A DNA stretch of 64,000 nucleotides from Pseudoalteromonas luteoviolacea NCIMB 1942. GTDB lineage: Bacteria > Pseudomonadota > Gammaproteobacteria > Enterobacterales > Alteromonadaceae. Shown piece by piece: positions 26,656 through 35,857 of this stretch; the first letter of the stretch is position 1, and each line of letters opens with the position of its first letter. Where the stretch lies: assembly GCF_001625595.1 (NCBI RefSeq), contig NZ_AUXT01000112.1, positions 88,931 to 152,930 of the forward strand, in the 5' to 3' direction. The position numbers and the translations under genes are program-made. The notes beneath the pieces were generated by a model. It saw only the letters and a list, made by a program, of their open reading frames with translations, did not search any database and was not told the DNA's origin.

Positions 26656-28551
26656 TTATTGCTCCGCATGTTGCATAAACAGCGGGGTAGGCGGACGTTC
26701 ATCTAAGCTGACTAAGCGAATTCGATTTTTGTGATATTGTGCCCAAATTAATTTTCTGTGTATCTGATTTGCCTCTTTAAAGCTCAGTGCACCAGTTAGG
26801 CCTTCGAACTCTTTCCCTGGTATTTTATTAAGCTGTTTAAGCTCAGGTATCAGGTTCACTGCATCATACGCCATTGCAAATAAGCGCTGCTCGATGTCAG
26901 CTTGTTCAGGCCAAAGGCGAGAGTACGTATCGCGTAAATTACGTTCGTTGACTGCATCTGGGAGCATCCAAGGCAGCTCTGTGAAATACAAGCCTTCTAA
27001 GTCTCTCTTGTCTGTTTTGTCTATTTGTTTGCTATAACTACGGGAACTGGCATAGAGAGGAATACGCTCCGCAAAGGTGCTGACGTTAACATCCAAATAT
27101 GGCTTAAGCAGTCTTGTTTCTATCGCATCGCCTAAAATGTATATGGTGTCTAAATCACGTCTCGAGCGCGTTTCACTTTCAACTTCACTGCGAAATAGAT
27201 TGCTTACTTCTTTGATCCGTGTTTTTGAGCTGTCGACTTCTAACAGTTCAGTGATGACTTTCACCATGTCTTCGCTGTTTGAGTAAAAGCCGACTTCAGG
27301 ATGGGTGTGACTAAAGCCTTGCCATTGTTGATTGAAGTGTGCAATTAAGCGTTGCCCAGAGGGCGTATCAGGCGCAAGAATCATCGGTTTCTGATAGCCT
27401 TTTGCTAAAAAGTGAACCATGGCTTGTTCGACTTCATGCTCAGGGTTAAGTGCAAAATAAAAATGCTCAGAATGCACGCGTTCAACTTCTGACTCATCAA
27501 CTTCATTCAAGAAGATAGCTGGAGAGCTCGCTATATAACTGATGCTTTTTACCTTGATGACATTAGACTTTAGAAGAGGCCCGATAATAAAGTCAGCTTG
27601 GATTTTTTGCAGGCTTCTTTCAATTAACTCGGGACTGTCCATCTCGTCAATAAAGTAGATCTCTGAGATTTTGCTTCTGTCCATAGCAGCCAGAAAACCG
27701 TTTTTTAAAGCCGCGCCAAGGCGTTCGCTGCTACCTGATTGAGGTAGCAAGATGGCCAGCTTCGTAGCCTGATACGGTGCTAGGTTGATGTCTGATTCAA
27801 CTTTTGTTGGAATAATAATGCTACCAGGGTGGTTTTTATAACGACGTTGCCAGTTATTCATTGCTTGATGCAATTGCACGGTTGAGCCTAGGTAAACCTG
27901 ATGATACTTGGCGAGTTTAACCCAACCTTGTTGGATCACAGAGCCGCGGTCAAAACGTTCTAATGCATAAGATGAAAGTTGCTGTAATGCCACCCAAATC
28001 TCGCCGTCCAGCCCCGCTATCGCAAGTTTATTTTGCTGAGCGATATCAGCGCTTCTAAAATAGTGGACGAGAGCTTTTTTGGGTAAGTTTTGTGAGGCAA
28101 AAATACTACCAGTTAAATATTGGTGCCAAGCTTTATGCTCTGGGAGCTTTAATTTCTGGGCAACGCTTTGCAATATTTCGTGGGCACTTTCGTATTTTTT
28201 GAGTTCTTTGCGGGCCAAGGCAACATACAGCTTGTTTTGTACATGATCGACACTGGCTTTCGATTCTAATTCGATGCAGGCTTGTTCTAATATTTGCCAG
28301 TTTCTTTCCGCAATGGCAGCTTCTCGCGCACTATAAAGGAGCTGAATGCGAGCAGCGCCGTCTTTTTCTAGACCTTTTTTATAGAGTGCAGCAGAATCCA
28401 AATCTTGTACAATCTGAGGTGTACTGAGCTGTGATTGAGCGTTTTTGGGTGGTTGAGTGCTATTAGGGGTTGTGCCACAGGCAGATAACCCTGACAATAT
28501 GGCCATAATTAGACTTATTTTTTTCAGTTGCACGCGTATACCTTCACTCAT
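26656..28551 (-). CDS. lpoA: Penicillin-binding protein activator LpoA
   Basis: Outer-membrane lipoprotein that reaches through the periplasm to activate PBP1A; about 631 aa. From ATG 28551 the signal is ISLIMAILSGLSAC with the lipid Cys at 25. An in-frame GTG at 28533 has AAGG seven bases upstream and gives a cleaner signal peptide, so it may be the true start. The N-terminal TPR-like helical part (about 60-240) and the C-terminal periplasmic-binding-protein-like domain (from about 260, LAILLPQSGSSERLGAALKN) are both present. It is divergent from rsmI, as in E. coli. Confidence 0.93.
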   Translation of the reverse strand: MSEGIRVQLKKISLIMAILSGLSACGTTPNSTQPPKNAQSQLSTPQIVQDLDSAALYKKGLEKDGAARIQLLYSAREAAIAERNWQILEQACIELESKASVDHVQNKLYVALARKELKKYESAHEILQSVAQKLKLPEHKAWHQYLTGSIFASQNLPKKALVHYFRSADIAQQNKLAIAGLDGEIWVALQQLSSYALERFDRGSVIQQGWVKLAKYHQVYLGSTVQLHQAMNNWQRRYKNHPGSIIIPTKVESDINLAPYQATKLAILLPQSGSSERLGAALKNGFLAAMDRSKISEIYFIDEMDSPELIERSLQKIQADFIIGPLLKSNVIKVKSISYIASSPAIFLNEVDESEVERVHSEHFYFALNPEHEVEQAMVHFLAKGYQKPMILAPDTPSGQRLIAHFNQQWQGFSHTHPEVGFYSNSEDMVKVITELLEVDSSKTRIKEVSNLFRSEVESETRSRRDLDTIYILGDAIETRLLKPYLDVNVSTFAERIPLYASSRSYSKQIDKTDKRDLEGLYFTELPWMLPDAVNERNLRDTYSRLWPEQADIEQRLFAMAYDAVNLIPELKQLNKIPGKEFEGLTGALSFKEANQIHRKLIWAQYHKNRIRLVSLDERPPTPLFMQHAEQ

Positions 28552-28595
28552 CACTTTGTATGTGAATATCTTACTGACTGATCTTGGAGACCTCA

Positions 28596-29456
28596 ATGAC
28601 AAAAGCCGAAACTACTAATAAAATTGGCACCCTTTACATCGTGGCCACGCCCATCGGTAATTTAGAAGACATCAGTGAACGGGCGCTTAAGACTTTGGCT
28701 GAGGTCGACTTAATTGCCGCGGAAGATACTCGCCACACAGGTAAATTACTTAGTTACTTTAATATTAAAGCAAAAACCTTTGCTCTGCATGATCACAATG
28801 AAAAACAAAAAGCACAGCAAATCTTAGATTGGTTAAATGAAGGTAAAAACATTGCTTTGGTTTCTGATGCTGGTACGCCTCTGATTAGTGACCCAGGTTA
28901 TGCCGTTGTAAATATTTGTCGAGAGTCTGGGGCGCAAGTAACACCTGTCCCGGGCGCATGTGCAGCCATTGCTGCGGTTAGCTGCTCAGGGCTACCGACA
29001 GACAAATTTCAATTTTTAGGCTTTACGCCAGCAAAAAGCCAGGCACGGCAACAGTTTTTTATATCTGCTCATGAGTCAGGGATCACCAGCATCATTTATG
29101 AGAGCACACACAGGATTATGGCGAGTTTGAATGACTTGTCAGAAGCACTGGGTGAGCAGCAGCATGTTGTATTTGCTAAAGAACTGACAAAAACCTACGA
29201 AACGTTTTTTAGCGGTCCTGTGAATGAGTTGATTATATTTTTAACCGACGAACCTGAACGTCAGCGTGGCGAGTTGGTACTTATGCTGCCAGGGAAAGGC
29301 AAGGAAACCGCTGCTATTACGCCAGAGGCACAAAAACTTATTATGTTACTGGAAGCGGACATGCCACTTAAAAAGGCATGCGGTGTGGCTGCTGAGTATT
29401 TTGGTCTTAAAAAGAACGCATTGTACAAAGCCATTATTGCGCAAAGAGAAGAATAG
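28596..29456 (+). CDS. rsmI: 16S rRNA 2'-O-methyltransferase RsmI
   Basis: Methylates the ribose of C1402 in 16S rRNA; tetrapyrrole-methylase fold, 286 aa. Conserved blocks are LYIVATPIGNLEDISERAL, IAAEDTRHTGKLL, LVSDAGTPLISDPGY and VTPVPGACAAIAAVSCSG. GGAG stands six bases before ATG 28596; an ATG 12 bases upstream is rejected. It is followed by rnpB, an arrangement known from several gammaproteobacteria. Confidence 0.97.
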   Translation: MTKAETTNKIGTLYIVATPIGNLEDISERALKTLAEVDLIAAEDTRHTGKLLSYFNIKAKTFALHDHNEKQKAQQILDWLNEGKNIALVSDAGTPLISDPGYAVVNICRESGAQVTPVPGACAAIAAVSCSGLPTDKFQFLGFTPAKSQARQQFFISAHESGITSIIYESTHRIMASLNDLSEALGEQQHVVFAKELTKTYETFFSGPVNELIIFLTDEPERQRGELVLMLPGKGKETAAITPEAQKLIMLLEADMPLKKACGVAAEYFGLKKNALYKAIIAQREE

Positions 29457-29467
29457 CAAAAAATCCG

Positions 29468-29496
29468 CTGTGCTTTAGGTCAGAAATAGGTATAAT
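29468..29496 (+). promoter_or_regulatory. rnpB promoter
   Basis: Consensus TATAAT at 29491-29496, followed by GCGCCGC, places the start at about 29503, which is exactly the first base of the mature-like RNase P RNA. The -35 (CTGTGC at 29468) is weak at 17 bp. Confidence 0.7.
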
Positions 29497-29503
29497 GCGC
29501 CGC

Positions 29504-29860
<357 letters not shown>

Positions 29861-29869
29861 ATTTTCTTG

Positions 29870-29898
29870 TAATCGCTCAGTAATATACTGAGCGATTA
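29870..29898 (+). terminator. Inverted repeat downstream of rnpB
   Basis: TAATCGCTCAGTA (29870-29882), loop ATA, TACTGAGCGATTA (29886-29898), a perfect 13-bp stem 10 bases after rnpB. It is the likely rnpB terminator or 3' processing signal, although no T run follows; an ATTTTCTTG stretch precedes it. Confidence 0.6.
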
Positions 29899-30095
29899 CT
29901 ACCCACTTAATTCAATTCATTGCAATATAATTGCACTTATTACCCGTCGACATATTTCAATCGCTTTTCGTTACCTCGTTTTCTAATTCAAATGACAAAT
30001 GTGTTCTTAATCCGAGCCTTATATGTTGCTAGCGTCTATGCAATGCCAATCCAAGTTATATAATTACTTTTAATACAATAATGTAAGAATAAAAA

Positions 30096-30150
30096 TGTAA
30101 CCGCCATGAAATGTTCCTGAAATAAAAAAGTCATTTTTTGTACGTACACT
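30096..30150 (+). promoter_or_regulatory. Candidate Pho box and promoter of the alkaline phosphatase
   Basis: Four half-sites spaced exactly 11 bp apart: TGTAAC (30096), TGAAAT (30107), TGAAAT (30118), AGTCAT (30129), each resembling the PhoB half-site TGTCAT. TACACT at 30145-30150 lies where the -10 of a PhoB-dependent promoter should be, with no separate -35. The bases from 29899 to 30095 hold nothing else I recognise. Confidence 0.6.
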
Positions 30151-30190
30151 TGCGCGTGCTCACAATTGATTACGTTTTAGGAACATTCGA

Positions 30191-31873
30191 ATGAAGATGA
30201 AATTTGTTGCACTCGCTGTGTCTGCGGCTTTGCTTACTGGTTGTAATGATGACACTCAAACTGTTGAGGTCGTAAAGGAAGTTGAGGTTACTAAAGAAGT
30301 TGAAGTTGTAAAGGAAGTCGTTAAAGAGGTACCACCTACACCAGTCACTTCTGTTAAAAATGTCATTTTAATGATTGGTGATGGCATGGGCCCTCAGCAA
30401 GTTGGTCTACTTGAAGAGTATGCTCAACGCGCGCCTAATTCAGTATACAAAGATAAAAATAACCAAACCGCTCTTTCCAAACTTGCCAATGCGGGTCATT
30501 TAGGCTTATCACTGAATGCCCCCCACGGGCCTACAGGTAGCCTTGTAACAGACTCTGCTTGTTCAGCAACACAGTTAGCAACAGGTATTTCAGCAGGTTC
30601 TGAGATGATAGGTCTAGATACTCAAGGCAATAAAGTCGCGACTATCTTAGAAAAAGCGAAAGCGATGGGTAAAGCAACTGGTTTGGTATCGGATACACGT
30701 ATTACTCATGCTACGCCCGCGGCTTTTGCATCACACCAACCACACCGCTCTTACGAGGATAAAATTGCCGCTGAGCTTATCTCCTCTGGCAATGTGGATG
30801 TGATGCTTTCGGGTGGTGCGCGTGTTTTCTTACCTCAAGACGTTGCATCAAATGAAGATGTTCAAAAGCAACTTGCTGAACTCGGGATGCCAAGTGGTGT
30901 TTATAAAAAGTCTAAGCGTAGTGACAACGAGAACCTAGTTGTTGAAGCAAAAGATCAACACGGCTATACGTTGGCATTTGATAAAGCCCAATTAATGAAT
31001 GTGGAAGGTGACAAGTTATTGGGTTTATTTGCAAACTCGGGCATGGATGATGGTATTGCATACAGAAAATGTCAGCATGATAACAGCTGTATACAACCTT
31101 CGTTAAAAGAGATGACAGTCAAAGCGCTTGATGTTTTATCTCAAGATGAAGACGGCTTCTTCTTGATGGTCGAAGGTGGTCAAATTGATTGGGCAGGTCA
31201 CGCTAATGATGCTGGATGGATGCTAAATGAATTACTTAAATTTGATGAAGCGGTTGAAGCTGTTCATGAATGGGTTAAAGATCGTAACGATACTTTAGTC
31301 GTTGTCACAGCTGACCATGAGACGGGTAGCTTCGGGTTTAGTTATTCAAATCATAATACCCCAGAGGCGGTTGCATTACCTGGTGATGGTATGGGTGACG
31401 CTCTGTATAAACCAAAATTCAACTTTGGTGCATTAAGTCTACTCGATACGCTTTACTTTCAAGAAGGCACGTTCTACGACATCATGGGTGACGTAGATGG
31501 CAGTTACAACTTTGCAAATAGTAGCGCAGAGCAGTGGCAAACTGCCATTACTAAGCATACGCCGTATACGGTAACGCTCGAGCAAGCCGCTACTATTCAC
31601 GAGTCTCATGAAGCAGATGACGATGGTCATCCTTTACCTCATTTTGAAGATTTCTCTGATTTCTATGTGTATGGCACAGAAGATTTCACAGGTAAGATTG
31701 CACGTGTTGTAGCAACACAGCAAAATGTTGTTTGGGGTACTGGAACACACACTGCTGCACCTGTACCTGTATATGCATTTGGGCCAGAAGGTATCACGAA
31801 GCAATTCTCAACATTGCAGCATCATGTAGATATTGCTAATAAAATGATGGCGGCTCTGGGTGTTAACGAATAA
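30191..31873 (+). CDS. Alkaline phosphatase, predicted lipoprotein
   Basis: Alkaline phosphatase of the PhoA superfamily (PF00245), 560 aa; releases phosphate from organic monoesters outside the cytosol. The signal ends in a lipobox (LLTGC, Cys18), so it should be membrane-anchored rather than free. A charged repeat stalk follows (about 24-50, units of EVVKEV). Active-site parts are seen: MIGDGMG (metal Asp), TDSACSATQLATG with nucleophile Ser122, VEGGQIDWAGHANDAGW, VVTADHETGSFGFS and GTGTHTAAPVPVYAFGP. Transcription likely depends on PhoB, given the upstream half-sites. It ends at a strong terminator. Not E. coli phoA itself: it is about 90 aa longer. Confidence 0.93.
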   Translation: MKMKFVALAVSAALLTGCNDDTQTVEVVKEVEVTKEVEVVKEVVKEVPPTPVTSVKNVILMIGDGMGPQQVGLLEEYAQRAPNSVYKDKNNQTALSKLANAGHLGLSLNAPHGPTGSLVTDSACSATQLATGISAGSEMIGLDTQGNKVATILEKAKAMGKATGLVSDTRITHATPAAFASHQPHRSYEDKIAAELISSGNVDVMLSGGARVFLPQDVASNEDVQKQLAELGMPSGVYKKSKRSDNENLVVEAKDQHGYTLAFDKAQLMNVEGDKLLGLFANSGMDDGIAYRKCQHDNSCIQPSLKEMTVKALDVLSQDEDGFFLMVEGGQIDWAGHANDAGWMLNELLKFDEAVEAVHEWVKDRNDTLVVVTADHETGSFGFSYSNHNTPEAVALPGDGMGDALYKPKFNFGALSLLDTLYFQEGTFYDIMGDVDGSYNFANSSAEQWQTAITKHTPYTVTLEQAATIHESHEADDDGHPLPHFEDFSDFYVYGTEDFTGKIARVVATQQNVVWGTGTHTAAPVPVYAFGPEGITKQFSTLQHHVDIANKMMAALGVNE

Positions 31874-31900
31874 ATAAGAAGCTGTTCAATCCAAACAGAC

Positions 31901-31927
31901 AAAGCCATTCTTCGGAATGGCTTTTTT
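31901..31927. terminator. Bidirectional terminator alkaline phosphatase / GGDEF-EAL gene
   Basis: AAAGCCATTC, tetraloop TTCG, GAATGGCTTT followed by more T. The stable UUCG loop and flanking A and T runs make it a good terminator for the convergent genes on either side. Confidence 0.95.
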
Positions 31928-31932
31928 ACTTT

Positions 31933-34900
31933 TTAATGTTGCTTGTCTTGGTCTGTTAAATAGGTGACGAAACTTTCCATAGGCAGAGGCTTGCTGTAAA
32001 AATAACCTTGGCCAAAATCACAACCTGCTTGTTTGAGAAGTTCATGCTGCGTGGCTGTTTCAATACCTTCTGCGATGACTTTAAGCCCTAACTGATGAGC
32101 CATCAATATCATTGTTTCACACAATACTAAGTCGTCTTGATTGTGCTCGATGCCATCGACAAAGCGCTTATCAATTTTTATAAACTCGGTATCCATTTGT
32201 TTGAGATAAGCCAATGATGAATAACCGGTACCAAAGTCATCTAGCGCAATAGAAAAACCTTGTTGAATGAGCTTTGTTAAGCGTTTTTGGCTACGTTCTC
32301 CACCTTGCATCATTAAACCTTCAGTGATTTCCAGCACTAGCATATCGGGTGTTAATTGGTGTTTGGCTAGTTGGCTTTGCCAAGCTAATAGTGTGGTGTG
32401 CTTGGCGCTGAATTGCACAGGAGATACGTTGATACTTAATTGCAGGTCTGTGCGTAAGTGCTGAGTTTGTTTTAATACATCAACAGCTTGTGTGAAGGCA
32501 AATTCACCCAATTGATGGATTAGTTGAGTTTCTTCAGCCAAAGGAATAAAGTTTGCGGGACTGATCATGCCTTTAGTTGGGTGTAGCCATCGTATTAGGG
32601 CCTCAGCTTTGGTGACTGCACGGTTGTGCATTGAAACGATTGGTTGAAAGTGCATGACAAATTGGTTGGCACACAGTGCTTGTCGCATGTCCTTTAGCAG
32701 AATAATACGTTGCTCCGCTTGTTCTCGTAGCTCAGAACTAAATAATGCAAATCCATTTCTACCCAACTGTTTTGCTTTGTACATTGCTTGATCAGCAGCT
32801 TTTAAAAGCTGCTCGGTATTTTCACCATATTGAGGGGCTAAAGCAATTCCGATACTGGCTGCAATATGACAAGTTTCGTCCGCTAAATCAAAAGGAGCTT
32901 TAATCTCTGCCAATATTTGCTCTGCGAGCGCAATCGCTTGAGACTTGTCTGCGCAATTATCATACACAAGGACAAATTCATCTCCCCCGATCCGGGTTAG
33001 GCGAGCGAAAGATTCCGTCGCTTTTTTTAGTCTTTGCGCAATTTGCGTAAGCAATAGGTCGCCATAATAGTGACCCAATGTATCATTAATGTCTTTGAAG
33101 TGGTCGATATCCAGCAGAAGTACGGCAAACTTATGATCTGACAACCCAAACAAGGTATTGAGCTGTTTCTTAAGGCTGGTACGATTTGGCAAATCGGTAA
33201 GCTCATCGAAGTGGCTTTGTCGCCATAGTTGCTCATCTTTGCGCTTTTTATCCGTAATATCTGCAAAAATACCGACCCTACGATAAGGCTCTCCATGTTC
33301 ATCATAGACGGTATCAATCGTTAACCATTCTGTATAAAACTCGCCATTTTTACGTTTGTTAATGATCTCTCCTTGCCATTTGCCAGAAGCTCTCAAAGAG
33401 CGCCAAAGTTGTTCATAAAAACTGGGGTCATGTTTTCCTGAGCTCAATATCGAGGTGGTTTTACCGATTGCTTCATGCTGTGCATAACCTGTAATTTTGC
33501 TAAATGCTGGGTTTGTATCCAATATATAGCCTTGGGCGTCGGTGATCACCATACACTCACTGCTGTTATTGTAAGTGAGCGCCGCGAGATTAAGCGCTTC
33601 TTCTTGTTGTTTTTTCTGGCTTATATCGCGCATGATCAATATCGCTTCATCTATATTGGCGATTTTATATATACGGATTTCAAATACCTTGTTTTGGTTT
33701 TTATCTTTATGTGCGTATTCAAAAACGGTATTTGGTTTGTCTTGCAACAATGCTAACGCCGCTTTAATTCGAATATTAATATGCGTAGGAAAAATATCGC
33801 TTAAGGCGTTGCGGCCTGTCACACGACTTCCATGTTGATCAAGAATATTCGCTTGTTTATCCAAGCGTAGAAAATCGTCAGGCAGTGCATTTATTAACGC
33901 ATTAATCTCAGCGTGCTTACGATTTAGCTCATTCTCTGTTGTGATTCGAATATCGGCCATACGTTCAAAATGTACAGCGAGATCGGCTAATTCTTTGGGC
34001 ATGTTTTGTTGTTCTAACTTTACCGCTTTGCCATGCGCTAACGCGCCTATAGCATTGCTAAAATCTTGCAGCGGCATTAAAAGCGTATTGCGCAATTGTT
34101 GGCGGCCTAGCCAAATTAAAAAACATACGGCAAGTAAAAATGCGACTAGTATCAGTGCAAACTGTCGATTTACCTCGTGTAAAGCATCATCGAACGGGAA
34201 ATCAAAATAGATGTTAAGTTCAGATTCTGGCTGCTCTAGGGGGAGGCGCAAGTAGACATGGTGTAGTCCATTTTTGTCTTCTGAGATAGACACTTTATGA
34301 GACACATTACTTGGCCAGTCTTCACTGGCGGGGCGACCCAGAGGTTTATCAGAGTATGGGTACTCAGCTACGACTTGTGCAAAATTGTCAGCTATCATGA
34401 CCCGAGTACCAATTGGCAAAGGTAAATGAGAAAGAGATTCGCTCCAATTGGTAAGGCGGCGAACGGCAAAGATCACCATCTTAAGCTGATTCTGAACGTA
34501 TACAGGCTGCGCAAAATTAAGGGTTGCAGTATGTACGCTTCGGTCTTGTTGATATTCTCCAATACTAAAACTTTGAGTTGTAACTGCCTGTAAAAAGTAG
34601 GCCCTGTCAGCGATGCTAATTGGATCAGTGATGGGGTGCAAAGAACAAAATACGCGCCCACTGGGTGTTGCCAACCCGAAATTGGCAAATTCTTGGTGGA
34701 ACAACTTGGCGTGGTGCAATAGTTGAGGGCACTTTGAAGTAGACGATTGAAGTAATTGGCTGTTTGCAGCCAGTTGCTCTAAAAGTTTTTGTGTATCAGC
34801 AATTTCTACGCGTTGCTGAGTAGCTATCTGATTGGCATAGAAGATTGCATCCTGCTCTTTGATATGCAGTATGTCTGCTCGTTGCGCAAATAATAACGCT

Positions 34901-34983
34901 AAGATCAGTGTGAAACCGGGCAATGACAGCAACAGCATCAACCTAGAAAAGCGTTGTTTTATTGTCGAATAAAGAATAATCAA
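31933..34983 (-). CDS. Membrane PAS-GGDEF-EAL sensor protein
   Basis: Predicted cyclic-di-GMP enzyme, up to 1016 aa. Order: transmembrane helix (about 15-33), periplasmic dCache-like domain (34-270), second helix (275-294, LILVAFLLAVCFLIWLG), HAMP-like linker, two PAS regions (about 360-455 and 465-590), GGDEF domain (motif RIGGDEF near 662-668) and EAL domain (EAL near 794). EAL catalytic blocks are intact (NVSPVQF, EITEGLMM, DDFGTGYSSL, KIDKRFV, AEGIET), so phosphodiesterase activity is likely. GGDEF is intact too, but the RxxD inhibitory site is missing. The longest frame starts with TTG at 34983; ATG 34938, with AGG three bases before, is an alternative. Ligand unknown. Confidence 0.9.
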   Translation of the reverse strand: MIILYSTIKQRFSRLMLLLSLPGFTLILALLFAQRADILHIKEQDAIFYANQIATQQRVEIADTQKLLEQLAANSQLLQSSTSKCPQLLHHAKLFHQEFANFGLATPSGRVFCSLHPITDPISIADRAYFLQAVTTQSFSIGEYQQDRSVHTATLNFAQPVYVQNQLKMVIFAVRRLTNWSESLSHLPLPIGTRVMIADNFAQVVAEYPYSDKPLGRPASEDWPSNVSHKVSISEDKNGLHHVYLRLPLEQPESELNIYFDFPFDDALHEVNRQFALILVAFLLAVCFLIWLGRQQLRNTLLMPLQDFSNAIGALAHGKAVKLEQQNMPKELADLAVHFERMADIRITTENELNRKHAEINALINALPDDFLRLDKQANILDQHGSRVTGRNALSDIFPTHINIRIKAALALLQDKPNTVFEYAHKDKNQNKVFEIRIYKIANIDEAILIMRDISQKKQQEEALNLAALTYNNSSECMVITDAQGYILDTNPAFSKITGYAQHEAIGKTTSILSSGKHDPSFYEQLWRSLRASGKWQGEIINKRKNGEFYTEWLTIDTVYDEHGEPYRRVGIFADITDKKRKDEQLWRQSHFDELTDLPNRTSLKKQLNTLFGLSDHKFAVLLLDIDHFKDINDTLGHYYGDLLLTQIAQRLKKATESFARLTRIGGDEFVLVYDNCADKSQAIALAEQILAEIKAPFDLADETCHIAASIGIALAPQYGENTEQLLKAADQAMYKAKQLGRNGFALFSSELREQAEQRIILLKDMRQALCANQFVMHFQPIVSMHNRAVTKAEALIRWLHPTKGMISPANFIPLAEETQLIHQLGEFAFTQAVDVLKQTQHLRTDLQLSINVSPVQFSAKHTTLLAWQSQLAKHQLTPDMLVLEITEGLMMQGGERSQKRLTKLIQQGFSIALDDFGTGYSSLAYLKQMDTEFIKIDKRFVDGIEHNQDDLVLCETMILMAHQLGLKVIAEGIETATQHELLKQAGCDFGQGYFYSKPLPMESFVTYLTDQDKQH

Positions 34984-35264
34984 GTCTCAATTTGTAAATA
35001 CATGTATATCATAACCGCGTGATGTTAAATCACCAAACTTCAGATAGTAGTGCACAAATGGCTGGTCGAGAATGGGGCAGTTTCGCTCAGTTTTGATTGA
35101 ATATTACGCTGTATTTTTTGTGCATTGAATTTAATTTAAACACAAATTTTTTATTTATAGATTGTGATTTTCTGAGTCTTCCCATTTTTCCCCACACATT
35201 TCATAAACTTCTTTGAAAGCCTCATTTTTTCTGGATTTATGGATATGTTACCCCCCTTATCTAA
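34984..35264. other. Gene-free AT-rich stretch before the mraZ promoter
   Basis: No ORF, RNA gene or clear promoter was recognised between the GGDEF-EAL gene start and the mraZ control region. The start of the GGDEF-EAL gene must have its promoter here on the minus strand, but no convincing match was seen. Confidence 0.4.
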
Positions 35265-35301
35265 CTTGACAAAAAGGCTTGTCAAGCCCTAGACTTGTCA
35301 A
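35265..35301 (+). promoter_or_regulatory. mraZ (dcw) promoter with inverted repeat
   Basis: TTGACA (35266-35271), 18-bp spacer, TAGACT (35290-35295): a good sigma-70 promoter with a start near 35302. The -35 lies in a perfect inverted repeat, CTTGACAA (35265-35272) and TTGTCAAG (35279-35286), and a third copy TTGTCAA is at 35295-35301. The repeat could be an operator. Confidence 0.6.
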
Positions 35302-35303
35302 TT

Positions 35304-35338
35304 GTGGTAAAATGTGGATTAAAGTGGATCAAATTGGA
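35304..35338 (+). promoter_or_regulatory. MraZ box array
   Basis: GTGGT (35304), GTGGA (35314), GTGGA (35324) and TTGGA (35334) repeat at exactly 10 bp. MraZ of E. coli binds TGGGN repeats with 5-bp spacers upstream of its own gene, and the period here is the same. Predicted site of MraZ autorepression, 40 bp before mraZ. Confidence 0.8.
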
Positions 35339-35377
35339 TCAAAATGTACATTTCTTACTCGATGAGGTGGTTTAGTT

Positions 35378-35836
35378 ATGTTTCGCGGTGCGAACTTAAT
35401 AAGCCTTGACGATAAAGGGCGTTTTTCGATACCTGTGAAGTATCGCCAACCGCTGCTGTCTGAAGAAATGGGGACAGTGATTTGTACCATTGCGATTAAT
35501 GAACCCTGCCTTTGGGTGTATCCACTTTCAGAGTGGCAAGATATTGAAGCTCGCTTACACAAGCTGTCGAACACTAATCCACGAGTAAGGCGATGGCAGC
35601 GTATGTTGTTAGGACATGCGACAGAGTATCAGTTGGACAAAAATGGCCGAATTTTATTGGCCCCATCTTTGCGCAATTATGCCAACCTTGGGAAAAAGCT
35701 CATGTTGGTTGGCCTTTTAAATAAGTTTGAGATCTGGGATGAAGCTCGTTGGAACGAACAAATGCGTCTCGATACAGAGATTGAGCGCAGTGGTGACGTG
35801 GAAGAGAGCTCAGATCTTGATGGTTTTTCTTTATAG
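35378..35836 (+). CDS. mraZ: Transcriptional regulator MraZ
   Basis: AbrB-like DNA-binding protein that forms ring oligomers and represses the dcw operon; 152 aa, the E. coli length. Two SpoVT-AbrB repeats are visible, with the DxKGR type motifs in LDDKGRFSIPVKYR and LDKNGRILLAPSLRNY. First gene of the division and cell-wall cluster; the four GTGG repeats just upstream are its likely sites. Confidence 0.96.
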   Translation: MFRGANLISLDDKGRFSIPVKYRQPLLSEEMGTVICTIAINEPCLWVYPLSEWQDIEARLHKLSNTNPRVRRWQRMLLGHATEYQLDKNGRILLAPSLRNYANLGKKLMLVGLLNKFEIWDEARWNEQMRLDTEIERSGDVEESSDLDGFSL

Positions 35837-35857
35837 AGTACAGGTGTAGCTCCAATT

